Origin: Klebsiella variicola | Lineage (GTDB): Bacteria > Pseudomonadota > Gammaproteobacteria > Enterobacterales > Enterobacteriaceae | DNA length: 64,000 nt | Assembly (NCBI RefSeq): GCF_000828055.2 | Contig: NZ_CP010523.2 | Coordinates: 868,001-932,000, forward strand | Reading direction: 5' to 3' | Part shown: positions 44,570-54,897 of the stretch, one piece after another | How positions within the stretch are numbered: the stretch's first letter is position 1 | How the letters are laid out: each line of letters begins with the position of its first letter | Notes under the pieces: model-generated | The model's input: the letters and a program-made list of their open reading frames with translations, nothing else | Database searches by the model: none | What the model was told of the DNA's origin: nothing | Translations under genes and position numbers: made by a program

Positions 44570-44654
44570 ATTCCGAAAATCTCCCCGCTGCACTGCTTTC
44601 CCATGCCTTCTCGTGTAACCTGCTTTGACTCATCACCGGTCACATGGAGTTGTT

Positions 44655-46814
44655 ATGCTTTTGGGATTTTTCAGACTGCTGTTCAAGGGGTTATACCGGG
44701 TCAGACTGACCGGCGACACGCAGGCTTTATACCAGCAAAAGGTCTTAATTACCCCGAACCACGTCTCTTTCCTCGACGGCATTCTGCTGGCGCTGTTTTT
44801 GCCGGTCCGACCGGTTTTTGCGGTCTATACCTCAATCAGCCAGCGCTGGTTTATGCGCGCGCTGACGCCGATTATCGATTTTGTACCGCTGGACCCGACT
44901 AAACCGATGTCGATCAAACATCTGGTGCGGCTGATTGAACAGGGGCGACCGGTGGTAATCTTCCCGGAAGGGCGAATTTCGGTTAGCGGCTCGCTGATGA
45001 AAATTTATGACGGCGCCGCCTTTGTCGCCGCCAAATCGCAGGCGACCATCGTGCCGCTACGCATTGAAGGCGCCGAACTGACGCCCTTCAGCCGGCTGAA
45101 GGGGCTGGTGAAGCGTCGCCTGTTCCCGCGTATTCAGCTGCATCTGCTGCCGCCCACCCATCTGCCGATGCCCGAGGCGCCGCGCGCCCGCGACCGACGG
45201 AAAATCGCCGGGGAAATGCTGCATCAAATCATGATGGAAGCCCGGATGGCAGTGCGTCCGCGGGAAACCCTGTATGAATCGCTGCTGGCGGCACAGGACC
45301 GCTTCGGCGCGCGCAAACCCTGCGTGGAGGATATCAACTTCCAGCCGGATACCTATCGCAAGCTGCTGACCAAGACCCTGTTTGTCGCCCGCATTCTGGA
45401 AAAATACAGCCAGCGGGGCGAAAAGATTGGCCTGATGCTGCCTAACGCCGGCATCAGCGCGGCGGTGATTTTCGGCGCTATCGCCCGCGGGCGTATTCCG
45501 GCGATGATGAACTATACCGCCGGGGTGAAAGGGCTCAGCAGCGCGATAGCCGCCGCGGAAATCAACACTATTTTTACCTCACGCACCTTCCTCGATAAAG
45601 GCAAACTCTGGCATCTGCCGGAGCAGCTGACCCAGGTGCGCTGGGTATTCCTCGAAGATCTTAAAGGTGATATCACCCTCGCTGACAAACTATGGATTTT
45701 CGGACATCTGCTGGCGCCGCGTCTGGCGCAGGTTAAGCAGCAGCCGGAAGACGCGGCGATGATCCTCTTCACCTCCGGCTCGGAGGGCAATCCGAAAGGG
45801 GTGGTGCACAGCCATAAGAGCCTGCTGGCCAACGTCGAGCAGATCAAAACCATCGCCGACTTTACCGCCAACGACCGCTTTATGTCGGCGCTGCCGCTGT
45901 TCCACTCCTTTGGCCTCACCGTCGGTCTGCTGACGCCGCTGTTTACCGGGGCTGAAGTGTTTCTCTATCCCAGCCCGCTGCACTATCGCGTGGTGCCGGA
46001 GCTGGTCTACGATCGCAACTGCACGGTGCTGTTCGGTACCTCGACCTTCCTCGCCAACTATGCCCGCTTCGCTAATCCGTATGATTTCTACCGCCTGCGC
46101 TATGTGGTCGCCGGGGCGGAGAAACTGCAGGAGAGCACCAAACAGCTGTGGCAGGATAAATTCGGCCTGCGCATTCTCGAAGGCTATGGCGTGACCGAGT
46201 GCGCGCCGGTGGTATCGATTAACGTACCGATGGCGGCGAAGGTCGGCACCGTGGGCCGTATCCTGCCGGGGATGGACGCCCGCCTGCTGGCGATGCCAGG
46301 CATTGAGCAAGGGGGGCGACTGCAGCTAAAAGGGCCGAACATCATGAAAGGCTACCTGCGGGTGGAAAACCCCGGGGTGCTGGAAGCGCCAGCGGCGGAA
46401 AACCAGCACGGCGAGAAGGAAGCGGGCTGGTATGACACCGGCGATATCGTCACCTTCGACGAGCAGGGCTATGTTCGCATCCAGGGCCGCGCGAAGCGCT
46501 TTGCCAAAATCGCCGGCGAGATGATCTCCCTCGAGATGGTGGAGCAGGTGGCCCTCGGCGCGTCGCCGGACAAAATGCACGCCACGGCGATTAAGCAGGA
46601 CGCCAGCAAAGGTGAGGCGCTGGTGCTGTTTACCACCGATAATGAACTGACTCGCGAAGCCCTGCTGCGCTACGCTCGCCAGCACGGAGTACCGGAGCTG
46701 GCGGTACCGCGAGATATACGCTGGCTGAAGCAACTGCCGGTGCTGGGCAGCGGCAAGCCAGACTATGTCACCCTGAAAAACATGGTCGACGAGGCGGAAA
46801 CAACCCATGAGTGA
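44655..46814 (+). CDS. aas: Aas, 2-acyl-GPE acyltransferase / acyl-ACP synthetase
   Basis: A 719-residue bifunctional inner-membrane enzyme that re-acylates lysophosphatidylethanolamine. The N-terminal acyltransferase has the HX4D motif H36-V-S-F-L-D41 and FPEGRIS. The C-terminal AMP-forming acyl-ACP synthetase has [14 protein letters not shown], the GYGVTECAP loop and YDTGD. ATG 44655 has GGAGTTGTT before it and gives the E. coli length; the in-frame start 10 codons upstream is not used. lplT overlaps by 8 bases, forming the known repair operon. Confidence 0.97.
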   Translation: MLLGFFRLLFKGLYRVRLTGDTQALYQQKVLITPNHVSFLDGILLALFLPVRPVFAVYTSISQRWFMRALTPIIDFVPLDPTKPMSIKHLVRLIEQGRPVVIFPEGRISVSGSLMKIYDGAAFVAAKSQATIVPLRIEGAELTPFSRLKGLVKRRLFPRIQLHLLPPTHLPMPEAPRARDRRKIAGEMLHQIMMEARMAVRPRETLYESLLAAQDRFGARKPCVEDINFQPDTYRKLLTKTLFVARILEKYSQRGEKIGLMLPNAGISAAVIFGAIARGRIPAMMNYTAGVKGLSSAIAAAEINTIFTSRTFLDKGKLWHLPEQLTQVRWVFLEDLKGDITLADKLWIFGHLLAPRLAQVKQQPEDAAMILFTSGSEGNPKGVVHSHKSLLANVEQIKTIADFTANDRFMSALPLFHSFGLTVGLLTPLFTGAEVFLYPSPLHYRVVPELVYDRNCTVLFGTSTFLANYARFANPYDFYRLRYVVAGAEKLQESTKQLWQDKFGLRILEGYGVTECAPVVSINVPMAAKVGTVGRILPGMDARLLAMPGIEQGGRLQLKGPNIMKGYLRVENPGVLEAPAAENQHGEKEAGWYDTGDIVTFDEQGYVRIQGRAKRFAKIAGEMISLEMVEQVALGASPDKMHATAIKQDASKGEALVLFTTDNELTREALLRYARQHGVPELAVPRDIRWLKQLPVLGSGKPDYVTLKNMVDEAETTHE

Positions 46815-48000
46815 GTCAGTACATACTAACCCTTCGCTGTACTCGAAAGGGATGCTGGCGGTGATCTGCGCCCAGTTCCTGTCGGCCTTCGGCGACAATG
46901 CGCTTCTCTTCGCCACACTGGCGCTGATGAAGCAGCTCTATTATCCGGAGTGGAGCCAGCCGGTCCTGCAGATGTTGTTTGTGGGCGCTTACATTCTTTT
47001 TGCTCCTTTTGTCGGCCAGTTTGCCGATAGCTTTGCCAAAGGCCGGGTGATGATGGTGGCCAACGGTCTGAAGCTGCTCGGCGCCGGCTGCATCTGCTTC
47101 GGTGTCAATCCGTTTATCGGCTATACGCTGGTGGGGATTGGCGCCGCCGCCTATTCGCCGGCCAAGTACGGCATTCTCGGCGAACTGACCACCGGCGATA
47201 AGTTGGTGAAGGCTAACGGACTGATGGAGTCCTCGACCATCGCGGCGATCCTGCTGGGCTCCATGGCCGGCGGGATCCTCGCCGACTGGCACGTGCTGGC
47301 GGCGCTGATCGTCTGCGCGCTGGTCTACGGCGGGGCGGTAGTGGCTAACCTGTGGATACCCAGGCTGCCGGCGGCGCGCCCGGGGCAGTCGTGGCGTTTT
47401 AAGCCAATGACGCACAGCTTCTTCAGCGCCTGCCGCACGCTGTGGCGCAACGGCGAAACCCGCTTTTCGCTGATGGGGACCAGCCTGTTCTGGGGCGCTG
47501 GCGTGACCCTGCGCTTCCTGCTGGTGATCTGGGTGCCGGTGGCGCTGGGCATTACCAGCAACGCCATGCCTACCTATCTTAATGCGATGGTGGCGGTGGG
47601 GATTGTGTTGGGGGCCGGGGCGGCCGCGAAGCTGGTGACCCTGGAGACGGTATCGCGCTGTATGCCGGCGGGAATATTGATCGGTATCGCGGTGATGGCC
47701 TTTGCGGTGCAGCAGTCGCTGCTGCCGGCGTTCGGTCTGCTGTTACTGCTCGGGGTGTTCGGCGGGTTCTTTATCGTACCGTTGAACGCGCTGCTGCAGG
47801 AGCGTGGGAAACATTCGGTCGGGGCAGGTAACGCCATTGCGGTACAGAACCTGGGCGAAAACGTGGCGATGCTGCTGATGCTGGGGCTCTATTCCCTGGC
47901 GGTGAGCGTGGGCGTTCCGCCGGTCGCCGTGGGGATAGGGTTTGGCGCGGTCTTTGCCGTGGCCATCGCCGCGCTGTGGGTCTGGGGGCGGCGTAAATAA
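46807..48000 (+). CDS. lplT: Lysophospholipid transporter LplT
   Basis: A 397-residue, twelve-helix MFS flippase that moves lysophospholipids to the inner leaflet for Aas. Motifs: [73 protein letters not shown]. Length equals E. coli LplT. It starts within the end of aas. Confidence 0.97.
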   Translation: MSESVHTNPSLYSKGMLAVICAQFLSAFGDNALLFATLALMKQLYYPEWSQPVLQMLFVGAYILFAPFVGQFADSFAKGRVMMVANGLKLLGAGCICFGVNPFIGYTLVGIGAAAYSPAKYGILGELTTGDKLVKANGLMESSTIAAILLGSMAGGILADWHVLAALIVCALVYGGAVVANLWIPRLPAARPGQSWRFKPMTHSFFSACRTLWRNGETRFSLMGTSLFWGAGVTLRFLLVIWVPVALGITSNAMPTYLNAMVAVGIVLGAGAAAKLVTLETVSRCMPAGILIGIAVMAFAVQQSLLPAFGLLLLLGVFGGFFIVPLNALLQERGKHSVGAGNAIAVQNLGENVAMLLMLGLYSLAVSVGVPPVAVGIGFGAVFAVAIAALWVWGRRK

Positions 48001-48057
48001 CCTCCCGGCTTGCGCTGCGCTTAACCGGGCGACGGGTTCACCAATGTCTGCTCTTCG

Positions 48058-48098
48058 GTAGCCCGGGTGGTGGCGTATACGCCGCTACCCGGGGCTTT
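48058..48098. repeat. REP-like hairpin between lplT and tas
   Basis: An imperfect long hairpin beginning GTAGCCCGGGTGG and ending CGCTACCCGGGGC lies between convergent lplT and tas. Its outer stem is shared with a second copy at 54655-54689. It probably also serves as a bidirectional terminator. Confidence 0.6.
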
Positions 48099-48104
48099 GC
48101 TTTC

Positions 48105-49145
48105 TTACGGTGCCGGGTAGGTATAAACCTGATGCACCGCCTCAATCTCCGCTAATACCTCTTCACTCAGTTCAAGCTGCAAACTTTCCACGTTGGCCTG
48201 CAGCTGCGCCATGGTCGTCGCCCCCAGCAGGGTGCTGGCGACAAATGGCTGCCGACGCACAAAGGCCAGCGCCATTTGCGCCGGATCGAGGCCGTGGCGT
48301 TTGGCGATATCCACATAGGCCGCTACCGCTTTCTGCGACTGCTCGCTGCTGTAGCGCGTAAAGCGGCTGAACAGCGTGTTACGCGCCCCTGCCGGCTTCG
48401 CGCCGTTGAGATACTTCCCGGTCAGTGTGCCGAAAGCCAGGCAGGAGTAGGCCAGCAGCTCCACGCCTTCGAACTGACTCACTTCCGCGAGGCCGACTTC
48501 AAAGCTGCGGTTCAGCAGGCTGTAAGGATTCTGAATCGTCACGATCCGCGGCAGGTCGTGCTTATCCGCCAGGTGCAGATAACGCATCACGCCGAAGGCG
48601 GTTTCGTTCGACACGCCGATGTAGCGGATCTTCCCGGCGCGCTGGAACTCGGTCAGCGCTTCGAGGGTATCCAGCAGGGTCACGGCGGGCGCGGCATCAG
48701 CCCAGGTATAACCCAGCTTGCCAAAGCAGTTGGTTGGGCGCTGCGGCCAGTGTACCTGGTACAGGTCGAGGTAATCGGTCTGCAGCCGCTTCAGGCTGGC
48801 GTGCAGCGCCTCGCGGATATTTTTGCGGTCCAGGACGTGATTGGGCCGAATGCTGCTGTCGTTATTGCGCGCGGGCCCGCTAACTTTGGAGGCCAGCACC
48901 AGCTTTTCGCGATTGCCGCGTTTCGCCAGCCAGTTGCCGACGTAGGTTTCAGTCAGCCCCTGAGTTTCCGGGCGCGGCGGGACGGGGTACATTTCGGCGA
49001 CATCGATCAGATTGATGCCGTTGGCGACCGCATAGTCGAGCTGCTGATGGGCATCAGCTTCGCTGTTCTGCTCGCCAAAGGTCATGGTCCCCAGCCCGAG
49101 GGTGCTGATTTCAAGTGAACTGTGTGGGATACGGTGATACTGCAT
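48105..49145 (-). CDS. tas: Tas, aldo/keto reductase
   Basis: A 346-residue NADP(H)-dependent aldo/keto reductase, named for suppressing tyrosine auxotrophy in starved E. coli. Seen: the start MQYHRIPHSSLEISTLGLGTMTFGEQNSEA, catalytic region INLIDVAEMYPVPPRPETQG, LASKVSGPAR, and the C-terminal nucleotide-binding ASTLLGATTMAQLQ. Same length and place as in E. coli. The natural substrate is not known. Confidence 0.95.
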   Translation of the reverse strand: MQYHRIPHSSLEISTLGLGTMTFGEQNSEADAHQQLDYAVANGINLIDVAEMYPVPPRPETQGLTETYVGNWLAKRGNREKLVLASKVSGPARNNDSSIRPNHVLDRKNIREALHASLKRLQTDYLDLYQVHWPQRPTNCFGKLGYTWADAAPAVTLLDTLEALTEFQRAGKIRYIGVSNETAFGVMRYLHLADKHDLPRIVTIQNPYSLLNRSFEVGLAEVSQFEGVELLAYSCLAFGTLTGKYLNGAKPAGARNTLFSRFTRYSSEQSQKAVAAYVDIAKRHGLDPAQMALAFVRRQPFVASTLLGATTMAQLQANVESLQLELSEEVLAEIEAVHQVYTYPAP

Positions 49146-49365
49146 AGCCAGCTTCCTTTTTATTTATAAGGTCAGGCATTCCCCGACAAAGGAGTATCAA
49201 CATGGCAGAGGGTGAGAAAAAGAGGAAGTAAAAAATCAAAAAAGCCGGGTGACGAGGAGGGGCGGTGGGTGGAACCCGCGGCGTCCTGGTGTGTCCCGAC
49301 TCTTCTCAAAAGACTGGTTGTCGGTAAGCGCAGCGTCAACAGAGGCTGGGGCCGACGGGGAAAGA

Positions 49366-49584
49366 TTAACGCTTAATGATTTGCGAAACGTCGTCACGAT
49401 TGATCTGCATTTTATTACCCTGCTGATCTTCGTAACTGATTAAACCGGTATCGTCATCCACGGTAGGTTTACCGTCGGTCAGGATCATTCGCCCATCTTT
49501 GGTCGCCATGACGTAATCGCTGCTGCAACCGGAAACCGAGAACGCCAGTCCTACGGCGGAAATCAATACTGCCCATTTTTTCAT
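49366..49584 (-). CDS. ygdR: Small lipoprotein YgdR (DUF903)
   Basis: A 72-residue lipoprotein. Signal peptide [16 protein letters not shown] with lipobox VSGC and lipidated C20 or so, then a DUF903 domain ([40 protein letters not shown]). ATG 49584 has GAGG 8 bases before it. The in-frame ATG at 49590 is possible, and starts further upstream are not supported. Function unknown. Same place as in E. coli, between ygdQ and tas. Confidence 0.93.
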   Translation of the reverse strand: MKKWAVLISAVGLAFSVSGCSSDYVMATKDGRMILTDGKPTVDDDTGLISYEDQQGNKMQINRDDVSQIIKR

Positions 49585-49663
49585 CGTCATCACCTCTTGA
49601 GTAGCTGCACCCCATACCCGTCTATTAATAGCCTGATTTGTGAGACATAAAAAGCAGTAAAGT

Positions 49664-49698
49664 CTGAAAAAGGGTTGCAGCCTGTGACCAGGCTGCAA
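49664..49698 (-). terminator. ygdQ terminator
   Basis: The stem TTGCAGCCT (49675-49683) and AGGCTGCAA (49690-49698). On the minus strand a T-rich run (49666-49670) follows. It lies 10 bases after the ygdQ stop. Confidence 0.75.
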
Positions 49699-49707
49699 TT
49701 TTGTGGT

Positions 49708-50421
49708 TTACAGCGGGTTTTTCTTATTACGCAGCAGGTTAAGGCTCTCCACCGCAATAGAGAAGAACATGGCGAAATAGATGTATCCCTTCGGCACATG
49801 AACGTCGAAACTTTCCAGCATCAGGGTAAAGCCGACGAGGATCAGAAACGACAGCGCCAGCATTTTCACCGAAGGATGGCGGTCAACAAAATCGCCGATA
49901 GGTCGCGCGGCGAACATCATCACCCCCACCGCAATCACCACCGCCGCCATCATGATGAACAGATGATCCGACAGGCCGACGGCGGTGATCACTGAATCGA
50001 GGCTAAAGATGATATCCAGCAGCATGATCTGCACGATAGCGCCGAGAAAGGAGTGGACGTTGGTCTTCAGCCCCTCTTCTTCACCTTCGATAGATTCATG
50101 GATCTCTTTACTGGCTTTCCAGATAAGGAATAGCCCACCGAGCAGCAAGATCAGGTCGCGAAACGAAATCTCCTGACCGAGGACGGTGAAGAGCGGGTTG
50201 GTCAGTTTCACTACCCAGGCGATAGAGGCCAGCAGCGCCAGGCGCATGACCATCGCGCCCATCAAACCGATCCGTCGCGCGTGGGCGCGCTGGGCGGTGG
50301 GGAGCTTGGCCACGACCAGAGAGAGAAAAATAATATTATCGATCCCGAGCACGATCTCCAGCAGCGTCAACGTGCCCAGCGCCAGCCAGGCGTTAGGATC
50401 GGTTATCCATGCAAATAACAT
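49708..50421 (-). CDS. ygdQ: YgdQ, TerC-family membrane protein
   Basis: A 237-residue inner-membrane protein of the TerC family with about seven helices. Conserved acidic helix motifs LEIVLGIDNIIFLSLV near residues 21-36 and LLDIIFSLDSVITAVGLS mark a likely metal site. TerC relatives such as Alx and MntP-linked proteins export Mn2+. The E. coli protein has no firm role. Same length and position as in E. coli. Confidence 0.94.
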   Translation of the reverse strand: MLFAWITDPNAWLALGTLTLLEIVLGIDNIIFLSLVVAKLPTAQRAHARRIGLMGAMVMRLALLASIAWVVKLTNPLFTVLGQEISFRDLILLLGGLFLIWKASKEIHESIEGEEEGLKTNVHSFLGAIVQIMLLDIIFSLDSVITAVGLSDHLFIMMAAVVIAVGVMMFAARPIGDFVDRHPSVKMLALSFLILVGFTLMLESFDVHVPKGYIYFAMFFSIAVESLNLLRNKKNPL

Positions 50422-50484
50422 TGTTCAAAGTCCTGCAAAATAGAAAGCAGCAATTATATGCAAGCCCTAACGCAGAACAAAAAA

Positions 50485-51180
50485 TTAATCGTGTTGTAAC
50501 AAGAAATGGCGGGCGAGCAGGGCGGCGGTAAAATTCTTTTTCAGGTAAAAGCCGCGCGGCAGCGTCAGGATCGTCTCCCCGTGCGCGCCGATGGCCTCGG
50601 TCAGCGCCTTGCTGTTGGCGGCTTTCGGTCTTAACTGCAGCACCTCGCCATGGCGGGCGGTAATGCGCTCAACTTCGCCCAGAACAATGAGATCCATCAG
50701 CTCCTCCCAGTCCATGCGCAGCTGGCGCTCCTCGTCTTCGTCCGGACTCCAGAGCAGTGGTGCGCCGACGCGCCGTGCCGCCAGCGGAATGGTGCGCTCA
50801 CCCTCCACCGGGATCCACAGGACGCGCTGCAGCTTATGCCGCACATGGCTGCTCTCCCAGGTGACGCCGCTATTGCCGGTTAACGGGGCGACACAGACGA
50901 AGGTGGTCTCCAGCGGACGCCCCCGGCTGTCGATGGGGATCGTTTTGAGCTCGACCCCCAGCGCGGCGAAATCCTGCTCGGGTTTACTGCCTGCGCTGGC
51001 GCCCAGCCACAGCTCCAGCAGAATGCCCGTCCAGCCTTTATCGCGTTTCAGATCGCGCGGAATGGGGATCCCGGCCAGCGCCGCCAGCTCGCCCAGCGAA
51101 TAGCCAGCCAGCTGACGGGCCTGGGCCAGCAACTGTTCCTGACTTTGCGGCGGCGAGGAGAGAGGGGCGATAGTGGGCAT
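50485..51180 (-). CDS. mutH: DNA mismatch repair endonuclease MutH
   Basis: A 231-residue endonuclease that nicks the unmethylated strand at hemimethylated GATC sites when activated by MutS and MutL. Catalytic residues E56, D70, E77 and K79 (in GVELKT) are all present. It sits at its E. coli position, with ygdQ downstream and the DnaA-box region upstream. Confidence 0.97.
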   Translation of the reverse strand: MPTIAPLSSPPQSQEQLLAQARQLAGYSLGELAALAGIPIPRDLKRDKGWTGILLELWLGASAGSKPEQDFAALGVELKTIPIDSRGRPLETTFVCVAPLTGNSGVTWESSHVRHKLQRVLWIPVEGERTIPLAARRVGAPLLWSPDEDEERQLRMDWEELMDLIVLGEVERITARHGEVLQLRPKAANSKALTEAIGAHGETILTLPRGFYLKKNFTAALLARHFLLQHD

Positions 51181-51224
51181 AGGGCGCTACCTTTGGCTAA
51201 AAAATGAGCGCTATTTTTGCGCGT

Positions 51225-51694
51225 TGTGGATAGAGTTTACCGTTTTCTGAGTAACTATACCAATGTCATGATTTATATGAGTTTTTAAACTTATTGCGCC
51301 GCGGGTGAAAACCGTGAAAACAGGTTTTCCAGAACTGGTCACTGACAATAAACAGGATCTTACACCATGTTATCCACAGAAAATTGGGATAACTGGGGAA
51401 AAGCCTCACTACTGGTTCGATTTACAGCCTTGACGTGCGACGAAAATCGAAATTTTAGAGAAAACCTGCCCGCGGTCTGCGCGTAATCTGTGGATAAAAT
51501 CGACATTGCTCGATCTTTCATCAGTCAGCGGATCGCATATGTGATGATCGTCACGTTACGTTGTAATAAATGAAAGGAATATATTCTAACTTGATGAATA
51601 TGCTATCATTATTTTAAGGTGTTAGCGGTGCGATGTTCAGATTACTCCGGGTTTTCCCGGGGTAATTCCGTACTTCTTCACAACTCTATCCACA
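51225..51694. promoter_or_regulatory. DARS2-like DnaA-reactivating locus
   Basis: The 682-base gap between mutH and rppH holds four DnaA-box 9-mers: CTATCCACA on the minus strand (51225-51233), TTATCCACA on the plus strand (51370-51378), TTATCCACA on the minus strand (51489-51497) and CTATCCACA on the plus strand (51686-51694). E. coli DARS2, which promotes ADP-DnaA to ATP-DnaA exchange, lies in the same mutH-ygdP(rppH) gap. Which boxes form the core, and the IHF and Fis sites, I cannot assign by eye. A CRP-like TGTGA-6-TCAC site (51540-51554) is also inside. Confidence 0.75.
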
Positions 51695-51862
51695 GAAAAA
51701 GTGAATAAAATAGGGCCTAAGCCGCATTCGTTGTTTATAACTCTGGCCATTACTGTGAGTTATTCAAATGTTATCCGTTCTCAGTGTGCGAACAGAGTGG
51801 TTTACCGTTTCCGGCGAGTGTGAAACAATCATTCACATTGAAGCTTATCTTGAGGTAGTCCG

Positions 51863-52393
51863 GTGATTGATGACGATGGCTACCGCCCAAATGTCGGTAT
51901 TGTAATCTGTAATCGTCAGGGCCAGGTCATGTGGGCCCGGCGCTATGGTCAGCACTCGTGGCAGTTCCCGCAAGGGGGCATAAATCCAGGAGAATCCGCA
52001 GAGCAGGCGATGTATCGGGAATTGTTTGAAGAGGTCGGGTTAAGCCGTAAAGATGTGCGGATCCTTGCCTCAACCCGTAACTGGCTGCGTTACAAGTTGC
52101 CTAAACGTTTGGTGCGTTGGGACACAAAGCCGGTTTGTATCGGCCAGAAACAAAAGTGGTTTCTTTTGCAGTTGATCGGCAACGATGCGGACATCAATAT
52201 GCAAACCAGCAGTACACCAGAATTTGATGGTTGGCGCTGGGTGAGTTACTGGTACCCGGTCCGCCAGGTGGTGTCGTTCAAGCGCGACGTCTACCGCCGG
52301 GTGATGAAAGAGTTCGCCAGCGTGACCATGTCGCTGGCGGAGAGTGCACCTAAGCCGCAAAGCGCGCCTGCTTATCGACGTAAAAGAGGTTAA
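51863..52393 (+). CDS. rppH: RNA pyrophosphohydrolase RppH
   Basis: A 176-residue Nudix hydrolase that converts the 5' triphosphate (or its diphosphate product) of mRNA to monophosphate, triggering RNase E decay. The Nudix box spans residues 38-60 ([23 protein letters not shown]) with the catalytic Glu pair. It starts at GTG 51863 with GAGG before it. ptsP begins 12 bases after the stop, as in the E. coli rppH-ptsP operon. Confidence 0.97.
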   Translation: MIDDDGYRPNVGIVICNRQGQVMWARRYGQHSWQFPQGGINPGESAEQAMYRELFEEVGLSRKDVRILASTRNWLRYKLPKRLVRWDTKPVCIGQKQKWFLLQLIGNDADINMQTSSTPEFDGWRWVSYWYPVRQVVSFKRDVYRRVMKEFASVTMSLAESAPKPQSAPAYRRKRG

Positions 52394-52405
52394 GCCACGC
52401 ACATT

Positions 52406-54652
52406 ATGCTCACTCGGTTGCGAGAAATAGTCGAGAAGGTCGCGAGTGCGCCGCGTTTAAACGAGGCGCTGGATATTCTGGTGACGGATGTCTGCCAGGC
52501 GATGGAGACGGAAGTCTGCTCGGTTTACCTGGCTGACAATGACCGACGCTGCTATTACCTGATGGCCACCCGCGGGTTAAAAAAACCTCGCGGGCGCACC
52601 GTTGCGCTGGCGTTCGATGAAGGCCTGGTGGGTCTGGTTGGCCGCCTGGCGGAGCCCATCAACCTCGCCGATGCGCAAAAACACCCCAGCTTCAAATATA
52701 TCCCTGCCGTCAAAGAGGACCGCTTCCGCGCCTTCCTTGGCGTGCCGATCATTCAGCGCCGCCAGCTGTTGGGCGTGCTGGTGGTCCAGCAGCGCGAGCT
52801 GCGTCAGTTTGATGAAAGCGAAGAGTCTTTCCTCGTCACCCTCGCCACCCAGATGGCGGCGATCCTCTCCCAGTCCCAGCTGAACGCCCTGTTCGGCCAG
52901 TATCGTCAGACGCGCATTCGCGCCCTCCCGGCCTCTTCCGGGGTGGCGATCGCCGAGGGCTGGATGGACGTCAGCCTGCCGCTGATGGAGCAGGTGTATG
53001 AAGCCTCGACGCTGGACACCGCCTCGGAACGCGAACGCCTGACCGGCGCGCTGGAAGAGGCGGCTAACGAATTTCGTCGCTACAGCAAACGCTACGCTGC
53101 CGGCGCGCAAAAAGAGACGGCGGCGATCTTCGATCTTTACTCGCACCTCCTCTCCGACGCCCGCCTGCGTCGCGAGCTGTTTGCCGAAGTCGACAAAGGC
53201 GCGGTGGCCGAGTGGGCGGTCAAAAAGATCATTGAGAAGTTCGCCGAACAGTTTGCCGCGCTCAGCGACGGTTATCTGAAAGAGCGGGCCGGCGATCTGC
53301 GTACCCTGGGTCAGCGTCTGCTGTTCCATCTCGACGACAGCATTCAGGGGCCCAACACCTGGCCGGCGCGCATTATCCTCGTGGCGGACGAGCTGTCGGC
53401 CACCACCCTCGCCGAAGTGCCGCAGGATCGTCTGGTCGGTGTGGTGGTGCGCGATGGCGCCGCCAACTCCCATGCCGCCATTATGGTACGCGCCCTCGGG
53501 ATCCCGACGGTGATGGGCGCCGATATCCAGCCCTCTCTGCTGCATGGCCATACGCTGATTGTCGATGGCTATCGCGGTGAGCTGCTGGTGGATCCCGAAC
53601 CTGTCCTGTTGCAGGAATATCAGCGCCTTATTAGCGAAGAGAACGAGCTCAGCCGCCTGGCGGAGGACGATCTCCAGCGCGCGTCGGAGCTGAAAAGCGG
53701 CGAGCGGGTGAAAGTCATGCTCAACGCCGGCTTAAGCCCGGAGCACGAAGAGAAGCTCGGCAGCTTTGTTGACGGCATTGGCCTCTACCGTACCGAAATT
53801 CCCTTTATGCTGCAGAGCGGCTTCCCCTCTGAAGAGGAGCAGGTCGCCCAGTATCAGGGCATGCTGCAGATGTTTAACAGCAAACCGGTGACCCTGCGTA
53901 CCCTGGACATCGGCGCGGATAAACAGCTGCCGTATATGCCGATCAGCGAAGAGAACCCGTGCCTCGGCTGGCGCGGGATCCGCATCACCCTCGATCAGCC
54001 GGAGATCTTTTTGATCCAGGTGCGGGCGATGCTGCGCGCCAACGCCGCCACCGGCAACCTCAGCATTTTGCTGCCGATGGTGACCAGTCTGGAGGAGGTG
54101 GATGAGGCCCGTCGGCTGATCGACCGCGCCAGCCGGGAAGTGGAAGAGATGATCGGCTACGCCATCCCACGTCCGCGCCTGGGGGTGATGCTGGAGGTCC
54201 CGTCGATGGTCTTTATGCTGCCGCAGCTGGCCAGTCGGATCGATTTTATCTCGGTAGGGACGAACGACCTGACCCAGTACCTGCTGGCCGTCGACCGCAA
54301 CAATACCCGGGTCGCCAGCATGTATGACAGCCTGCATCCAGCGGTATTGCGGGCGCTGGCGATGATCGCCCATGACGCGGAGCGCTTTGGCATCGATCTG
54401 CGACTGTGCGGCGAGATGGCGGGCGACCCGATGTGCGTGACGATCCTTATCGGCCTCGGTTATCGCCATCTGTCGATGAACGGCCGCTCGGTGGCGAGGG
54501 TGAAATATCTGCTGCGCCGCATTGATATCGAAGAGGCGCAGGAGCTGTCGCGTCGCAGCCTTGATGCCCAGATGACCGCTGAGGTGCGCCATCAGGTGGC
54601 GGCCTTTATGGAGCGTCGCGGTCTCGGCGGCCTGATCCGCGGCGGGCGGTAG
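52406..54652 (+). CDS. ptsP: Nitrogen PTS enzyme I, PtsP (EI-Ntr)
   Basis: A 748-residue phosphoenolpyruvate-protein phosphotransferase that feeds phosphate to NPr and EIIA-Ntr. An N-terminal GAF domain (residues 1-165) senses glutamine/2-oxoglutarate in E. coli. The phosphohistidine is H356 (GAANSHAAIMVRALG). The PEP-binding domain follows with GLYRTEIPFMLQSGFPSEEEQ, the active-site Cys in CGEMAGDP, and EVPSMVFMLPQLASRIDFISVGTNDLTQY. Normal length. Confidence 0.97.
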   Translation: MLTRLREIVEKVASAPRLNEALDILVTDVCQAMETEVCSVYLADNDRRCYYLMATRGLKKPRGRTVALAFDEGLVGLVGRLAEPINLADAQKHPSFKYIPAVKEDRFRAFLGVPIIQRRQLLGVLVVQQRELRQFDESEESFLVTLATQMAAILSQSQLNALFGQYRQTRIRALPASSGVAIAEGWMDVSLPLMEQVYEASTLDTASERERLTGALEEAANEFRRYSKRYAAGAQKETAAIFDLYSHLLSDARLRRELFAEVDKGAVAEWAVKKIIEKFAEQFAALSDGYLKERAGDLRTLGQRLLFHLDDSIQGPNTWPARIILVADELSATTLAEVPQDRLVGVVVRDGAANSHAAIMVRALGIPTVMGADIQPSLLHGHTLIVDGYRGELLVDPEPVLLQEYQRLISEENELSRLAEDDLQRASELKSGERVKVMLNAGLSPEHEEKLGSFVDGIGLYRTEIPFMLQSGFPSEEEQVAQYQGMLQMFNSKPVTLRTLDIGADKQLPYMPISEENPCLGWRGIRITLDQPEIFLIQVRAMLRANAATGNLSILLPMVTSLEEVDEARRLIDRASREVEEMIGYAIPRPRLGVMLEVPSMVFMLPQLASRIDFISVGTNDLTQYLLAVDRNNTRVASMYDSLHPAVLRALAMIAHDAERFGIDLRLCGEMAGDPMCVTILIGLGYRHLSMNGRSVARVKYLLRRIDIEEAQELSRRSLDAQMTAEVRHQVAAFMERRGLGGLIRGGR

Positions 54653-54654
54653 CG

Positions 54655-54689
54655 GTAGCCCGGGTGAGGCGTAAGCCGTAACCCGGGGA
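54655..54689. repeat. REP-like hairpin after ptsP
   Basis: A hairpin running from GTAGCCCGGGTGAGGC to GTAACCCGGGG, 3 bases after the ptsP stop, related to the copy after lplT. The remaining sequence to lgt (54690-54897) is non-coding and should hold the lgt promoter. Confidence 0.6.
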
Positions 54690-54897
54690 TCCTCTGCTCG
54701 CACCATCCGGCAAAATAGGGTACCGCCGGGAAAACGGCATTCTGTTAGCATCCGTATACATATCTTTTACACGTTCGGCGCGGATCGCACTCCAGGCTTA
54801 TGCTATGATTCGCCTCCTTCGGCGTGCCCGTTTTTATCGGGCATAGATCATCACCGCTGTCCACTTTCGGCGGAATAACAAGTCTTTATGGTGACAG

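Noticed and set aside
44128-44643. Small open frames over the omrB/omrA region
   Set aside because: They arise from the sRNA genes and their repeats; the RNAs explain the sequence.
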